Assembly: GCA_017459985.1 (NCBI GenBank)
Contig: JAFUBX010000030.1
Location: forward strand, 1 to 64,000
DNA: 64,000 nucleotides
Reading direction: 5' to 3'
From: Parasporobacterium sp.
GTDB taxonomy: Bacteria; Bacillota; Clostridia; Lachnospirales; Lachnospiraceae
Below, one piece after another: positions 43,901 through 51,844 of the stretch. The position numbers and the translations under genes were made by a program. The notes under the pieces were generated by a model, which worked only from the letters and a program-made list of their open reading frames with translations, was not told the DNA's origin and ran no database searches. Numbering within the stretch: the stretch's first letter is position 1; each line of letters opens with the position of its first letter.

Positions 43901-43997
43901 TGAGGAATTTCTGTTGAAAAGCAGCACACCGCGTAAGGTAACGTTCCGGTTCCGGGGAATCGGAGGAACAGAGCAGGAAGGAGCCTGTGATGAATAA
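40902..43997 (+). CDS. lacZ: GH2 family beta-galactosidase (LacZ type)
   Basis: 1031 residues from AAGGAGCTGGT. Domain order: sugar-binding jelly roll (GKRIFVSFQGVESSFRVWLNGTYIG), immunoglobulin-like domains, then the TIM barrel with HEFSTDHGRV, CHYPNSSG, acid/base Glu460 in CGNESFGG and nucleophile Glu527 in CCEYMHAMGNS. The C-terminal LacZ-specific beta-sandwich is present (FWRAPTDND; QFELLFSRLYGGLVSY). It hydrolyses lactose and similar beta-galactosides to galactose and glucose. Being the same operon as the alpha-galactosidase, it widens the substrates to both anomers of galactose. Confidence 0.95.
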   Translation: MSTLIQLLSDPQYFQENRMDAHSDHIACAPEDKGCTSLRSSLNGLWKFHYSKDLRHLPEGFEQPEADLSKWDEIRVPGHIQLQGYDIPQYVNVQYPWDGKEALEPGQAPERLNPTGSYMKEFTLPESFAGKRIFVSFQGVESSFRVWLNGTYIGFSSDSFTPSEFELTDALISGSNRLCVQVYKWYSGSWLEDQDFFRFSGIFRDVYLYAVPEHHIYNLKVDADYDQGQRPEEDLTGRIRVCMEFLETAADVRMELTDPDGTVLETRTVQAPKEGRESTGDFTVPHPKLWSAEDPNLYQLRLTVLDPEGREEEIITQKVGIRHFEMDGTVMKLNGKRIVFKGVNRHEFSTDHGRVVSREELLKDLYTMKRHNINAIRLCHYPNSSGIYQLADELGFYLIDECNMETHGSWDVVERGIRPRSHAVPGDHMEYQAMLLDRVDSMYQRDKNHPSILIWSCGNESFGGPVIHAMSRRFKELDPSRLVHYEGIFHDRSFPDTSDMESQMYTPVAGIRQFLKEHRDKPFICCEYMHAMGNSCGALYKYTDLTEEEELYQGGFIWDYIDQAIRRKDRYGKEYFAYGGDLGDRPNDGDFSGDGIVDGNRNPTPKTFEVKACYQNIEAQISETRFRVINKSLFTNTDRYDCVISLYKEGILQREEIVETAVPAGESGWYTLPFGIPAEPGEYCVNAAFCLKEDQPWAQKGYEIAFSQKVFPMADSEPAASGPDLPEVIEGDYNLGIRGAQFELLFSRLYGGLVSYRYKGRELLAGQPRPNFWRAPTDNDRGNMGPFRSAQWKIASLYQDHKNVADLSAFARLENPAVRIAGNKVEVLYTYYLPTIPAHSCVLRYLVDGNGTVEVSLEYEPPEKGTLPDFPEFSVQFKLDADYRRMEWYGCGPADCYCDRERGARLGIFRSDAAEQTANYLLPQESGNHTKVRWMEVTDEAGYGLRFDCGGKEVCVSPWSVHELEEAQHSCELPPVHFTYVRIGRQMGIGGDDSWGAMTHEEFLLKSSTPRKVTFRFRGIGGTEQEGACDE

Positions 43998-44982
43998 GGA
44001 ATTGAAACAGATCGATGTAACCGCACTGGGAGAACTGTTGATCGATTTTACGGAATCCGGCATGAGTTCCCAGGGGAACCGGATGCTGGAGGTTAATCCG
44101 GGAGGAGCCCCCTGCAATGTCCTTTCCATGCTGACGAAGCTGGGCCATTCCACCGCTTTCATCGGAAAGGTGGGAAAGGATATGTTCGGAGATCTTCTGG
44201 AGGATACTCTGAAGGAGGTGGGAATCGGCACGGAAGGACTGCTCCGGGACGATACGGTCCATACGACCCTGGCCTTCGTCCATACGAAGGCAGGCGGGGA
44301 CAGGGAGTTTTCCTTTTACCGGAATCCCGGGGCGGATATGATGCTGACCCGGGCGGATGTGAATGAGGAACTGATCCACAGGGCCAGGATTTTCCATTTC
44401 GGAACGCTGTCCATGACTCACGAAGCCTGCCGGGAAGCAACGAAGGCGGCGATCCGGACGGCCCGGGAAGCAGACTGCCTGATCTCCTTTGATCCTAATC
44501 TGAGGGAACCGCTGTGGGACAGCCTGGAGGATGCCCGGCAGCAGGTGGATTACGGACTGAGGCAGTGTGAGATTCTGAAGATCTCGGATAATGAGATCCA
44601 GTGGTTTACCGGGGAAACGGATTTTGACCGGGGACTGGAAAAGCTGCAGGCGGAGTATCGGATTTCGCTGATCCTGCTGTCCCTGGGAAGGGAAGGCAGC
44701 AGAGCCGTATGCGGGGAAGCAGATGTCTTTGTACCGGCGGTTCTGAATCCGGCTACAGTGGAGACCACTGGAGCGGGAGATACCTTCGGGGCCTGTGTCC
44801 TTCATTATGTTCTGGACCACTGCTCCGGACGGGAGGATCTGTCTTTTACAGGGGATCAGCTCAGGGAAATGCTGCAGTTTGCCAATGCGGCGGCTTCCAT
44901 CATTACGACCCGGAAGGGGGCGTTGAAGGTGATGCCCTCCCGGCAGGAGATCGAAGAGGTTCTGGCCGCGGCGTATCTGTAA
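43990..44982 (+). CDS. scrK: Fructokinase, PfkB family
   Basis: 330 residues; the start at 43990 follows the ribosome site GGAAGGAGC and overlaps the lacZ end by eight bases. PfkB signatures are NPGGAPCNVLSMLTKLGH at the N-terminus and TTGAGDTFGACVLHYV, with the anion hole GAGD and its catalytic Asp, near the C-terminus. A related GDREFSFYRNPGADMML block marks fructokinases. It phosphorylates fructose with ATP, closing the route from sucrose to glycolysis after the GH13 enzyme. Confidence 0.9.
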   Translation: MNKELKQIDVTALGELLIDFTESGMSSQGNRMLEVNPGGAPCNVLSMLTKLGHSTAFIGKVGKDMFGDLLEDTLKEVGIGTEGLLRDDTVHTTLAFVHTKAGGDREFSFYRNPGADMMLTRADVNEELIHRARIFHFGTLSMTHEACREATKAAIRTAREADCLISFDPNLREPLWDSLEDARQQVDYGLRQCEILKISDNEIQWFTGETDFDRGLEKLQAEYRISLILLSLGREGSRAVCGEADVFVPAVLNPATVETTGAGDTFGACVLHYVLDHCSGREDLSFTGDQLREMLQFANAAASIITTRKGALKVMPSRQEIEEVLAAAYL

Positions 44983-45032
44983 CAGAAGTTTCTGACTTCA
45001 GGTAAGAACCATACCACGAAAGAGAGAACAGG

Positions 45033-46631
45033 ATGAAAAAACTGATTTATCTGGCAGCAGTATTGTTAATGACCGCCCTTTTGTCCGGGACCTTTGTTTA
45101 TGCCGGCGAGGAAAGTGCTGACCCGGCATCGGCGGCAGGAGATCTCTCCGGAGCACCGGGCATGGAACTCAGGAAGGTGGATGTGCCATTGAGCCCGGAG
45201 GGGGAGATGACCATGGCGGATCTGTCGACGCTCAGCATCAGCAGGAAAGAAATCGAACTGAGCGATGAGGAACTGAACAATATTCTTGACAATCTCCGCT
45301 ATGTCGGATCGGAGGAAGAGCAGATCACGGAAGGGATCCTTAAAGAAGGGGATGCGGTCTGTATCGAATATACGACTCCGCTTCTGGAGGAACCGCAGAT
45401 CTGGATGCTTCTTTTGGGAGAACACGAGTTTGGGGAAGCTCTGGATCAGGCACTGATCGGAAGTGAGATCGGGACCTCTCTCGATATCACCTGTTTCTTC
45501 CCGGATTACGTTGGAGAGATCGGCGGACAGAAGACCCAGGTACATGTGACGGCTTTGTATAAGAGTGAGACCCGGCTTCCGGAGATGAATGATGAATTTG
45601 CCCGGGAATATTCTTCCCAATACATGGATACCCAGCTTGATACGGTGGAAGAGCTCTCTGCCTATATCCGGGAAGAGTTCGGACGGCAGCTGAAGGAAGG
45701 GGCGATCTGGTCCAGGCTGCAGAGTATGCAGAAGATTATTTCCTATCAGGAGACCCACTTTGAAGTAGCGAAGGATTTTATTCTCCAGGGACTTCAGATG
45801 CAGGTGGATTCCTATCAGGAAATGGGCACGGAGGGACTGACAGCGGACTATCTTGCTCAGGTCTACGGGTATGCCACAGCAGAGGATTATGCGGCGGAAA
45901 CAGCCCTGGACTACGTGAAGGATCTGATGCTGGTGGATTATCTGGCGGAGGAACTGCACATCACCTGTACGCAGCAGGATGTGGAACAGGCCATCACCGA
46001 GAACCTTCTTGATGACGAATTGAATGAACTGACTCTGGAAGATTACAAAGAAATGAACGGAGGCGACTGGATCTACCTGTATGAACGGCTCAGTGTAAAA
46101 TATTCCAGGATCATGGAAACGCTGGTACAGCAGGTGCAGGTGTTGGATGATACGGACGCTGGGGATGCCGGATCCAATACCGTGGATGCAGGGGGATTTC
46201 CGGACCTTCGGCAGTTTACGGCAACCACCATCGACGGAGAAGAATTCACCCAGGCGGATCTGATGCAGAAGGATCTGACCATACTGAATGTCTGGGGAAC
46301 CTACTGCGGTCCCTGTCTGAAGGAAATGCCTGCGCTGGCGGAATTTGCAGCCTCCCTACCGGAGAATGTCCAGCTGATCACGTATTGTGTGGATGCTTTC
46401 TATAAAGCAGAGGAGGCCGGGGCAATCCTGGAGGAGAATGGCCTTGATGCCATCGTGATTACCGGCGGAGACGGGGATTTCAGCAGGCTGGATGCCGTGC
46501 TGCAGTATGTTCCGACAACGCTGTTTTATAACAGTCACGGAGAGATCGCTGCCGATACAATCATCGGATCCCCGACGGATCTGATGGATGTCTATACACA
46601 GAGAATGAACAGCGCGCTGGGAAATAAGTAA
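45033..46631 (+). CDS. Exported trigger-factor-like chaperone fused to thioredoxin
   Basis: 532 residues with signal peptide MKKLIYLAAVLLMTALLSGT..AYA. Residues about 95-170 form an FKBP-like domain (EGDAVCIEYTTPL, LPEMNDEFAREYS), and about 175-385 the helical trigger-factor C-terminal chaperone arm. Residues about 395-532 are a TlpA-like thioredoxin with WGTYCGPC (Trp421, Cys425, Cys428) and a cis-Pro in VPTTLFYN. A trigger-factor-type folding arm combined with a disulfide-active domain outside the membrane is unusual. It is expected to fold secreted proteins and reduce or isomerise their cysteines. It has a paralogue without thioredoxin at 48745. Confidence 0.8.
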   Translation: MKKLIYLAAVLLMTALLSGTFVYAGEESADPASAAGDLSGAPGMELRKVDVPLSPEGEMTMADLSTLSISRKEIELSDEELNNILDNLRYVGSEEEQITEGILKEGDAVCIEYTTPLLEEPQIWMLLLGEHEFGEALDQALIGSEIGTSLDITCFFPDYVGEIGGQKTQVHVTALYKSETRLPEMNDEFAREYSSQYMDTQLDTVEELSAYIREEFGRQLKEGAIWSRLQSMQKIISYQETHFEVAKDFILQGLQMQVDSYQEMGTEGLTADYLAQVYGYATAEDYAAETALDYVKDLMLVDYLAEELHITCTQQDVEQAITENLLDDELNELTLEDYKEMNGGDWIYLYERLSVKYSRIMETLVQQVQVLDDTDAGDAGSNTVDAGGFPDLRQFTATTIDGEEFTQADLMQKDLTILNVWGTYCGPCLKEMPALAEFAASLPENVQLITYCVDAFYKAEEAGAILEENGLDAIVITGGDGDFSRLDAVLQYVPTTLFYNSHGEIAADTIIGSPTDLMDVYTQRMNSALGNK

Positions 46632-46720
46632 GCCAAGAGCGATCTGCAGTCCCGGGCTATTACGACTTGCAGCCCGGACGATTACGGCTTGCAGCCCGGG
46701 GAATAGATTGGAGCAGACAG
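46632..46720. repeat. Short 22-bp tandem repeat in a small gap
   Basis: TTACGACTTGCAGCCCGGACGA and TTACGGCTTGCAGCCCGGGG, preceded by the partial AGTCCCGGGCTA, repeat the word GNTTACGNCTTGCAGCCCG. The inverted CGGGCT/AGCCCG pairs could form small hairpins. No gene lies in the gap. Confidence 0.5.
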
Positions 46721-47476
46721 ATGTATCATTTCTTTATCAGACCGGAAAATGTCCTGAATGATTTTATTGTGATCGATGGGACCGATGTCAACCATATTAG
46801 GAATGTCCTGCGGATGAAGCCTGGAGAAGAGCTTCTGTTAAGCGACGGAGAAGGACATGATTATACCTGTCGTATCGATACGATGCTTCATGACGAAATC
46901 CGGTGCGGGATACTGTCTGCTTCGTCCACGGGGACGGAACCGTCGGTGAAGGTGTATCTGTTTCAGGGACTTCCCAAATCCGACAAACTGGAGCATATCA
47001 TCCAGAAATCCGTGGAGCTCGGGGTTCATGAGATCATTCCGGTGCAGACCGCCCGAAGCATTGTAAAATACGCCCCCCAGAAGCTGGGATCCAAACAGGA
47101 GCGCTGGCAGAAGATCTCGGAAAGCGCCGCAAAGCAAAGCCGCAGAGGGATTATTCCCCGGGTTATGCCTGTCATGAACTTTGAGGAAGCCCTGGCCTGC
47201 GCGGCAGGGCTGGATCTGGTCCTGATCCCGTACGAAAATTATAAGGATATCAAAACGACGAAGCAGATTCTTGCAGGAATCCGCCCGGGCAGTACCCTGG
47301 GAATCTTTGTCGGCCCGGAGGGAGGATTCGAGCAGAAAGAGGTGGAGCGGGCCTGCGCACCGAAGGAGAAACATGGGGCGGATGCGCGGCAGATCTCTCT
47401 GGGCGCCAGGATCCTGAGAACGGAAACCGCTCCGTTAATGCTTCTTTCTGTGATTCTATTCGGCCTGGAAGAGTAG
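46721..47476 (+). CDS. rsmE: 16S rRNA (uracil1498-N3)-methyltransferase RsmE
   Basis: 251 residues; start at 46721 (MYHFFIRPENV). The N-terminal PUA-like domain (DVNHIRNVLRMKPGEELLLSDGEGHDYTC) is followed by the SPOUT domain: QGLPKSDKLEHIIQKSVELGVHEIIPVQT, FVGPEGGFEQKEVE, and ISLGARILRTETAPL, the knot that binds S-adenosylmethionine. It methylates U1498 in helix 44 of 16S rRNA. The gene is complete; it is housekeeping and not linked functionally to its neighbours. Confidence 0.95.
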   Translation: MYHFFIRPENVLNDFIVIDGTDVNHIRNVLRMKPGEELLLSDGEGHDYTCRIDTMLHDEIRCGILSASSTGTEPSVKVYLFQGLPKSDKLEHIIQKSVELGVHEIIPVQTARSIVKYAPQKLGSKQERWQKISESAAKQSRRGIIPRVMPVMNFEEALACAAGLDLVLIPYENYKDIKTTKQILAGIRPGSTLGIFVGPEGGFEQKEVERACAPKEKHGADARQISLGARILRTETAPLMLLSVILFGLEE

Positions 47477-47583
47477 CTTTCCGGCTGTCTGCCGTTCTTT
47501 TCCATATTTTATCGATATTTTTTTAACTTAAGTTTCTGTTAAGGTTAATGGGGTATTATATGGTACAAAGAAAGGAGCAGACG

Positions 47584-48261
47584 ATGAATTTAGTTCATGA
47601 ATCGATCCACCGGATTAATAAGACTGATGTTCTGACTCTGGAACACAGACTGTCTACTGTAACCAGGCTCGATGTAAAAGCTCCTTCAGGTTACAATCGG
47701 GTGTTTTGCCTGTACTTTGACCGGAATCGTGATTTTTCCATGATCGAAGGTACAATGGGAGCCTACAAGAGAGACGAGTACCGGATCTGCTATTACAATC
47801 AGAATCCCAATGTGCTGTTTCTCTCCAGAAAATCAGAAATGAACGGGATGTCCAGCATTGACACCTGTGAAGTAACCGCCCAGTTTGTAGATACCATTCT
47901 CCGGGGAGACTTCAGTGCAGCGATCAGTGATCCCATGGGAAGGACCGGAGATGATCTGGATCCGCTGATCCAGGAGTTTTACTGGGAAGTGGTCGGAAAA
48001 GGCCTGAGACCGAAGGTCCTGGTAGACTATGACAGCAAGTCATATCTGTACTCCAGGGGCGACGCACAGATCACGATCAATTACAATCCGCGATCCAGCA
48101 GCAATATTCTGTCTTTCCTGAATCCCTGCCACGCCAGCGTCCCGGTGAATGACGACAAAGTGATCGTTCACATCAAATGGAACAATTATCTTCCGGATGT
48201 GATCCGAAGCGCCGTCACCATGTCCGGCTATGCCGCCGGCACCTATTCCTACATGATGTAG
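47584..48261 (+). CDS. VTC-domain (polyphosphate polymerase-like) protein
   Basis: 225 residues from ATG at 47584, with AAAGGAG upstream. The VTC tunnel pattern is recognisable: RVFCLYFDRNRDFSM, DEYRICYYNQN, LFLSRKSEMNG, LRPKVLVDYDSKSYLYS, and VHIKWNNYLPDVI. Compared with polyphosphate polymerases, the beta-strand residue pair Arg-x-Arg reads R-I-C, and the E-x-K of the last strand reads HIK. The tunnel is partly altered, so enzymatic synthesis is uncertain. It might bind polyphosphate or a triphosphate. No CotH or membrane partner is next to it. Confidence 0.7.
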   Translation: MNLVHESIHRINKTDVLTLEHRLSTVTRLDVKAPSGYNRVFCLYFDRNRDFSMIEGTMGAYKRDEYRICYYNQNPNVLFLSRKSEMNGMSSIDTCEVTAQFVDTILRGDFSAAISDPMGRTGDDLDPLIQEFYWEVVGKGLRPKVLVDYDSKSYLYSRGDAQITINYNPRSSSNILSFLNPCHASVPVNDDKVIVHIKWNNYLPDVIRSAVTMSGYAAGTYSYMM

Positions 48262-48330
48262 GCCGTTTCCTTTGATGTAGTTATCTTTTTAAGATGTCTA
48301 TATAGAATTGCAACTCCTCTCTTTTTGCGG

Positions 48331-48365
48331 AACAAGCCATACCTGACCGGTATGGCTTGTTCTAT
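48331..48365 (+). terminator. 13-bp stem after the VTC-like gene
   Basis: AACAAGCCATACC at 48331-48343 pairs with GGTATGGCTTGTT at 48349-48361; only a weak T-rich tail (TCTATGTT). Confidence 0.55.
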
Positions 48366-48427
48366 GTTGGGATATTTGTGCGGTGTGGTATGACGGACTC
48401 CTGAAATACCGTTTCTGACAGCCATAG

Positions 48428-48610
48428 TGTTGAATACCGCAATGCTTGCAGTTTCTGACAGCGTCTGCCGAAAAAATGCAGCATTGCGTGAGATTTCCGG
48501 CAGAATCGCCCCCTGCAGAGGCACTTTGACGAAAATTTGCAGCAATGCGTGAGTTTTTTGACAACGCCTGCCGAAAAGTTGCAGCATTGCGGTAAATCAC
48601 CGGACATCCG
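48428..48610. repeat. Irregular short repeats with GCAGCATTGCG core
   Basis: GCCGAAAAAATGCAGCATTGCG (from 48467), GACGAAAATTTGCAGCAATGCG (from 48528) and GCCGAAAAGTTGCAGCATTGCG (from 48570) are three versions of one block, with steps of 61 and 42 bases, and TCTGACAGCGTCTGCC / TTGACAACGCCTGCC precede two of them. The core GCAN(C/T)ATTGC is itself nearly palindromic. They are not CRISPR-like: too short and unevenly spaced. Confidence 0.6.
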
Positions 48611-48694
48611 TGAATGAACGTCATGCGGAAAAGAAAAATCTGAAAAACGCATGACTCCTTGATACATGGCCTTACGAACAGTTCCGTTAAAACA

Positions 48695-48727
48695 AAAAGA
48701 AGCCGTCGCTGAGTGCGGCGGCTTCTT
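48695..48727 (-). terminator. Rho-independent terminator of the minus-strand isomerase gene
   Basis: On the minus strand GAAGCCGCCGC...GCGACGGCTTC is followed by TTTTTG; plus-strand arms are 48699-48709 and 48715-48725. Confidence 0.8.
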
Positions 48728-48744
48728 CAATAAAAGCAGTTTTT

Positions 48745-50034
48745 TTATTTTGATGTGTCGGAAACTTCTTCGACAGCCTCTTCGACTGCTTCGGACGCTT
48801 CTTCAACCACTTCTTCGGCGGTTTCGGAAACTTCTTCAATCGCATCCTCGACAGCCTCAGACACTTCCTCAGATGCTTCTTCCTTCGGGGTCTCAATGAT
48901 GGTGACGTTCTGCTTCAGATAATCAAGTACCTTAGGACCGAGGACTTCTGTTTCCCGGATCAGGAACAGGTATGCATCCCCGGACTGTGCCTTGAATTCC
49001 TCCAGAGTGCCGGAGAAACCTTCAGATTCCATATATCCGGTGAGGGCTTCATCAATCTCCTCGTCAGATACGGTAATGTTCTGTTCTTCGGCAACGATGT
49101 CATACATCATGGTCTGGTTCAGAAGTTCCTTGGATTCTTCTTCCGCATAGGCAGCAACGCTGTCATAGCCCATCATGGAGGCGTAGGTAGCGCCGTCCAC
49201 CCCGAACATGGAACCATAATAATTGACGGCGGAGGTGTTGTAGTTTGTCAGAGCTGCCAGATCCGCTTCGTTATAATACTTGACATGGGTTTTATCGAGC
49301 ATCCGGGAAACGATGGCGGACTCCAGACGGTTGTTGTAGGTACGCTCTTTATAGTAGTCTTCCAGTTCTTCGACCGTGTTGAAGGTCTCATCCAGATTGG
49401 CCTCGGAATACTGTTTTACAAGCTCGTCTGTCATCTCAGGAACATGAGCGACATGAATGCTGTTGACAGTGACGGTGAAGGTGGCATTCTTGCCGGCCAG
49501 ATCTTCGGTGGAGTAGTCCTCCGGGAAGGTCACATCGATATCAAATGTTTCTCCGGCTTCATGACCGATGATCTGGGATTCAAATCCGTCAATCATCGTA
49601 CCGGAACCGATGGTCAGGGACTGTCCCTGAGCGGTACCGCCGTCAAAGGGTTCTTCTTCGCCCTCCAGAACCCCGCTGTAATCCAAGTTGATCGTATCGC
49701 CATCGGCAACGGTTCCTTCTGTGACATCTTCATAAGTGGTCTCCGCGGAGATTACGCTGTCCAGATAACTCTGTACCTGAAGATCTGTGACTTCCACGTC
49801 CGTATCTGCGATTTCAATGACAGAGTAGTCATCCAGGGTTGCTTTGCCGTTGATCATGTCTTTGGTCTTGAACCAGCCGTTGCTGCCGCCGATGATGGCA
49901 AGAATGCCGAGAACGATCACGGCGCACACGATGACCCAGATGGTGGTCTTTTTGGTCCATTTACTTTTTGCTTTAATGTGATCCGGCTGAGAATAAGCGG
50001 AACCCTTGGATTTCTTTGTAGTATTGTTTTCCAT
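48745..50034 (-). CDS. Membrane-anchored FKBP/trigger-factor-like peptidyl-prolyl isomerase
   Basis: 429 residues. A cytosolic basic segment and one span (TIWVIVCAVIVLGILAIIGG) anchor it facing outward. Residues about 60-160 hold the FKBP domain (DGDTINLDYSGVLEGEEEPFDGGTAQGQSLTIGSGTMIDGFE..GHEAGETFDIDVTFPEDY), which is the complete, classical active site. A trigger-factor C-terminal arm follows. The last 50 residues are an acidic repeat of EEVSEA-type units. It would assist folding of exported proteins. It is a clear relative of the thioredoxin fusion at 45033; here the FKBP active site is better preserved. Confidence 0.85.
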   Translation of the reverse strand: MENNTTKKSKGSAYSQPDHIKAKSKWTKKTTIWVIVCAVIVLGILAIIGGSNGWFKTKDMINGKATLDDYSVIEIADTDVEVTDLQVQSYLDSVISAETTYEDVTEGTVADGDTINLDYSGVLEGEEEPFDGGTAQGQSLTIGSGTMIDGFESQIIGHEAGETFDIDVTFPEDYSTEDLAGKNATFTVTVNSIHVAHVPEMTDELVKQYSEANLDETFNTVEELEDYYKERTYNNRLESAIVSRMLDKTHVKYYNEADLAALTNYNTSAVNYYGSMFGVDGATYASMMGYDSVAAYAEEESKELLNQTMMYDIVAEEQNITVSDEEIDEALTGYMESEGFSGTLEEFKAQSGDAYLFLIRETEVLGPKVLDYLKQNVTIIETPKEEASEEVSEAVEDAIEEVSETAEEVVEEASEAVEEAVEEVSDTSK

Positions 50035-50336
50035 TCCATTTCCTCTTTTCTGTTCCTGAAACGAATCTGTTCTTCGCTTGCAGAACTTGATTTACATACG
50101 AATTGCATTTTAGCATATTAAAATATGAATATAAAGTAATTTATCTGATCAGCCTGAAAATTACCTTAAATATCCGAAAAAAGATGCACAAATATTAGGG
50201 GGGATATTGGTACAAGAACACAATAATCCACAGAGGGAATTGTATTCTTATGTGAAATATGTTACAAAATAAGCGGCGTTAATAAGGTTGGTTGGATACA
50301 TTTTTGTAGTAACTCTGACTGATTGGGAGGATATAA
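50035..50336. promoter_or_regulatory. Divergent region between the isomerase and the ribose-type ABC operon
   Basis: 302 AT-rich bases with promoters for both directions. A ribosome site GGGAGGATATAA lies before 50337. A GGGGGGATATTGG word and TTGTATTCTTATG near 50237 are possible promoter parts, but no consensus pair could be fixed. No open gene seen. Confidence 0.35.
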
Positions 50337-51833
50337 ATGAGCTCAGAATTAATTCGTGCTGAGAAGATCGTCAAGAATTTCGGCTTGACCAAGGCACTGC
50401 AGGGAGTTGATTTCACCCTGAACTCCGGAGAGATCCGGGGGCTGATCGGAGAAAACGGATCCGGGAAATCAACGATCTGCTCCATTATCTCCGGTATCTA
50501 TGGCTGTGATTCCGGAGAGTTGTTTCTTAAGGGAGAACCCTATAAACCGGTGAACATGGTGGATGCCCAGAAAAAGGGAGTTGCCATGATCATGCAGGAG
50601 ATGGGAACGATTTCCTCAATCAAGGTATGCGATAATATCTTTATCGGCAAGGAAGCTCTGTTCACGAAGAACGGAGTGGTGAACCGCCGCGCCATGCGCA
50701 AGGCGGCCGGAAAGATCCTGGAGGACCTGGGGGCAGGGGATATTGATCCCTGGGCATCTATCGATACGCTGAATTTTGAGAACCGGAAACTGGTGGAGAT
50801 TGCCAGAGCCATGTATGATGATCCGGATATTCTGATCGTCGATGAGACAACAACCGCCCTCTCCCAGAGAGGTCGTGACATCATCTATCAGCTGTGCGAC
50901 CGAATGTCTTCCCAGGGCAAAGGAGTCATCTTCATTTCCCACGACCTGGATGAGATCATGGAACATTGTACCGCGCTGACCGTCCTTCGTGACGGTGTTC
51001 TGATCGATACCCTGGACAAGGAGCAGATGGAGCCGTCCCTGATCAAATCCCTGATGGTCGGCCGCGAGATGGTGGGCGATTATTACAGAAGCGATTACGA
51101 CGGCAGTTATTCGGAGGAAGTGGTCCTTTCCATGAAGGAGATCTATGACGGCCGGGAACTGAAGAATTTCAATCTGGAGCTTCATAAAGGCGAGATCCTC
51201 GGCATCGGAGGCCTCTCCGAATGCGGAATGCACGAAGTCGGACGTCTGGCTTTCGGAATTGAGAAACCGCTCAGGGGCAGTGTGAAGCTGGCAGACGGTA
51301 CGGATGTCAGTCAGCCCTATATCGCCACCCGGCACCGGGTCGGATATATTTCCAAGAACCGTGACCAGGAATCCCTGATGATTACCGCCACGATCCTGGA
51401 GAATATCGAACTTCCGTCCCTGAAGGATATCACCCGTCACGGACTGCTGTTCCGCAAAGACGAGAAAGCACTGGCGGAGGAGCAGAGAAAGCTTCTTTCC
51501 ATCAAATGCAATACCGTGGATCAGCCGGTGAAGAGCCTGTCCGGCGGTAATAAACAGAAAGTCGTTTTCGGACGATGGATCGGCAACAAATCCGAGATCC
51601 TGATCCTGGACTGCCCGACCCGTGGTGTGGATATCGGCGTGAAGCAGTCCATGTATCAGCTCATTTATCAGCTGAAGAAGGAAGGCAAATCCGTGATTCT
51701 GATCTCCGAAGAGTTAGCGGAGATCATCGGTATGAGCGACCGCATCATCATCATGAAAGACGGAGAAGTCAGCGGCGAATTTGCAAGATCGGAAGAGATT
51801 ACAGAGCACAAGCTCATTGAGTACATGATCTGA
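50337..51833 (+). CDS. Simple-sugar ABC transporter ATPase, tandem (RbsA/MglA type)
   Basis: 498 residues containing two nucleotide-binding domains in one chain. Domain 1: Walker A GENGSGKST, signature-like NRKLVEIARAMYDDPDILIVDETTTAL, H-loop FISHDLDEI. Domain 2 has the usual degenerate P-loop GIGGLSECGMHEV, with LSGGNKQKVVFGRWIG and LDCPTRGVDIGVKQ; both carry the family's typical feature set. Members import ribose, galactose or similar pentoses/hexoses. It is the first gene of a four-gene ABC operon. Confidence 0.93.
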   Translation: MSSELIRAEKIVKNFGLTKALQGVDFTLNSGEIRGLIGENGSGKSTICSIISGIYGCDSGELFLKGEPYKPVNMVDAQKKGVAMIMQEMGTISSIKVCDNIFIGKEALFTKNGVVNRRAMRKAAGKILEDLGAGDIDPWASIDTLNFENRKLVEIARAMYDDPDILIVDETTTALSQRGRDIIYQLCDRMSSQGKGVIFISHDLDEIMEHCTALTVLRDGVLIDTLDKEQMEPSLIKSLMVGREMVGDYYRSDYDGSYSEEVVLSMKEIYDGRELKNFNLELHKGEILGIGGLSECGMHEVGRLAFGIEKPLRGSVKLADGTDVSQPYIATRHRVGYISKNRDQESLMITATILENIELPSLKDITRHGLLFRKDEKALAEEQRKLLSIKCNTVDQPVKSLSGGNKQKVVFGRWIGNKSEILILDCPTRGVDIGVKQSMYQLIYQLKKEGKSVILISEELAEIIGMSDRIIIMKDGEVSGEFARSEEITEHKLIEYMI

Positions 51834-51844
51834 GGAGGGAAACG

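Larger units (their letters stand above)
48262..48744. other. Intergenic region with hairpin and repeats
   Basis: No supported gene between the VTC-like gene and the end of the isomerase gene on the minus strand. The strong hairpin AACAAGCCATACC/GGTATGGCTTGTT at 48331-48361 could end rightward transcription although no T-run follows. Repeats lie at 48428-48610 and the terminator of the minus-strand gene lies at 48695-48725. Confidence 0.5.
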
